Part shown: positions 63,106 through 64,000 of the stretch, piece after piece
How the letters are laid out: the number at the start of each line of letters is the position of its first letter
Position numbering within the stretch: position 1 is the stretch's first letter
Assembly (NCBI GenBank): GCA_040398525.1
Contig: JBBATY010000005.1
Location: 62,001-126,000 of the forward strand
DNA from: VFMC01 sp040398525
GTDB taxonomy: Bacteria; Actinomycetota; Acidimicrobiia; Acidimicrobiales; Ilumatobacteraceae
Direction of reading: 5' to 3'
Length of the DNA stretch: 64,000 nt
Position numbers and translations under genes: made by a program
The notes under the pieces: generated by a model
The model's input: only the letters and a program-made list of their open reading frames with translations
What the model was told of the DNA's origin: nothing
Database searches by the model: none

Positions 63106-63746
63106 GGGTCTTCGTCGTCTACTGCCACCCGACGCACGACTCGCTGATCGGTGCTGCGCTCGAGCGAACGCTCCGCGGGCTCGAAACCGCAGGGCACGAC
63201 GTCAGGTTGTCGGACCTCTACGTCGACGAGTTCACCCCCGAGCTCTCGCTCGCTGAGCGGGCGCAGATCATGATCGACCACCGCGAGCAGCCCGAGGTAC
63301 GCGCCGACCTGGCCGGATACATCAACAACCTGCAGTGGTGCGATTCCCTCGTGCTCGTCTACCCGACCTGGTGGGGTGGTCAGCCCGCCATGCTGAAGGG
63401 CTGGCTCGACCGGGTCCTGGTCCCGGGCGTCGCCTACGAGGTGCCGGCGGGAGCCGAGCGGATCTCACCGCTGCTGCACAACGTCCGCACGCTCGTGGCC
63501 ATCACCTCGCACGGGTCGACCAAGTGGGTCAACACGCTCCAGGGCGAGCCCGGCAAACGGACCGTCTCGCGATCGCTGCGAGCCGTGTGCCATCGGCGGT
63601 GCCGGTCGCAGTGGATCGCGATCTACGACACCGATCGGTGCAGCGACTCACGACGCCAGCGCTTCCTCGAGCGGGTGGAGCGGAAGATGCGCTCGCTGCC
63701 CGAGCGCCGCACGAGCGCTCCGGCGAACGACCTGGTGAGTGCATGA
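63102..63746 (+). CDS. Second flavodoxin-fold NAD(P)H oxidoreductase
   Basis: 214 residues, clearly paralogous to the gene before it: FVVYCHPTHDSLIGAALERTL, LVLVYPTWWGGQPAMLKGWLDRVLVPG and AITSHGSTKW. It has extra basic residues and two cysteines (AVCHRRCRSQ) near the C-terminus. GTG 63102 overlaps the previous stop, and the stop overlaps the next start (ATGA). The adjacent pair may form a heterodimer, since family enzymes are dimeric. Confidence 0.85.
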   Translation: MRVFVVYCHPTHDSLIGAALERTLRGLETAGHDVRLSDLYVDEFTPELSLAERAQIMIDHREQPEVRADLAGYINNLQWCDSLVLVYPTWWGGQPAMLKGWLDRVLVPGVAYEVPAGAERISPLLHNVRTLVAITSHGSTKWVNTLQGEPGKRTVSRSLRAVCHRRCRSQWIAIYDTDRCSDSRRQRFLERVERKMRSLPERRTSAPANDLVSA

Positions 63747-64000
63747 TCCACGATCCGGCCACCCTGGCCGACCGGTTCTTCGCGGCGATCGAGCGCGGCG
63801 ACCTCGCCGAGGTCGAGGCCTGCTACCACCCCGACGCCCGTATCTGGCACAACTTCGACCGCGCCGAGCAGACCGTCGCCGAGAACCTCGCCGTGCTCCG
63901 CGGCCTGTGCATGGTGCTGGAAGACCGGCGGTACGACGTCGTCCGACGGATCGTCACCGAGGACGGCTTCGTGCAGCAGCACGTGCTGCGAGGCACGGCT
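63743..64000 (+). CDS. SnoaL/NTF2-like protein, partial (runs off window)
   Basis: The first 86 residues only. It begins with the family helix LADRFFAAIERGDLAEVEACYHPDARIWHN in two parts (residues 6-17 and 20-35), then a second helix and strand ending FVQQHVLRG. SnoaL-like proteins are small cone-shaped enzymes (isomerases, cyclases, hydrolases). It is coupled to the oxidoreductase pair by ATGA, suggesting one pathway. The 3' end lies outside the window. Confidence 0.75.
   Translation, partial: MIHDPATLADRFFAAIERGDLAEVEACYHPDARIWHNFDRAEQTVAENLAVLRGLCMVLEDRRYDVVRRIVTEDGFVQQHVLRGTA

Overview
The window is high-GC, gene-dense bacterial chromosome from an actinobacterium, most plausibly Acidimicrobiia (Ilumatobacter-like). 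I infer this from the divergent lexA / LysM-protein / nrdR arrangement also found in mycobacteria, the B12-dependent ribonucleotide reductase NrdJ, the CYP125-like P450, and the many genes that begin 6-8 bases after a TANNNT box with no Shine-Dalgarno (leaderless transcripts). The species cannot be fixed from sequence alone. One run of 100 Ns (23400-23499) marks a scaffold join, so the source is probably a draft or metagenome assembly.

Layout. 1-8.7 kb: nadD (partial), a sigma-70 factor with an altered -35 recognition helix, a glycosyltransferase-methyltransferase fusion with an overlapping multi-pass membrane protein, class II DAHP synthase, then a beta-lactamase-fold / small protein / MFS run coupled by 4-base overlaps. 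8.7-12.4 kb: thiolase behind a TetR-type palindrome, PIG-L deacetylase, CYP125-like P450. 12.4-20.8 kb: envelope genes (SGNH hydrolase, OafA-type acyltransferase, CapA-like phosphatase), thymidine kinase, a secreted LolA/RseB-like protein with an ABC exporter, and an EEP-family hydrolase. 20.9-27 kb: acyl-CoA dehydrogenase, small proteins, the gap, a sterol-desaturase-family protein and a Baeyer-Villiger monooxygenase fused to an esterase. 27.1-33.4 kb: one 2087-residue surface protein with six tandem C-terminal repeats and a sorting-signal-like end.

33.6-37 kb is a lower-GC accessory cassette: a small secreted protein, an ABC ATPase and two membrane proteins, all on the minus strand and joined by 4-base stop/start overlaps. 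It looks like a bacteriocin-type or peptide export/immunity system and is my best candidate for something undescribed.

37.4-54.6 kb is the conserved DNA-metabolism block: nrdJ, a molybdopterin oxidoreductase divergent from a RibD-like reductase, nrdR with the LysM protein, lexA, dapC, hflX-dapF-miaA-miaB (one overlapping operon) and recA. The lexA/LysM intergenic region carries four SOS-box-like sites. recA has one box filling the spacer of its promoter. No recX lies between recA and miaB.

54.6-64 kb: membrane proteins, a class III aminotransferase of the HemL family, tRNA-His and tRNA-Lys, a DMT transporter with a histidine-rich tail, a lipoprotein combining a substrate-binding domain, two peptidoglycan-binding domains and a fasciclin domain, a dual-specificity phosphatase, a quinone oxidoreductase, and two tandem flavodoxin-fold oxidoreductases followed by a partial NTF2-like gene.
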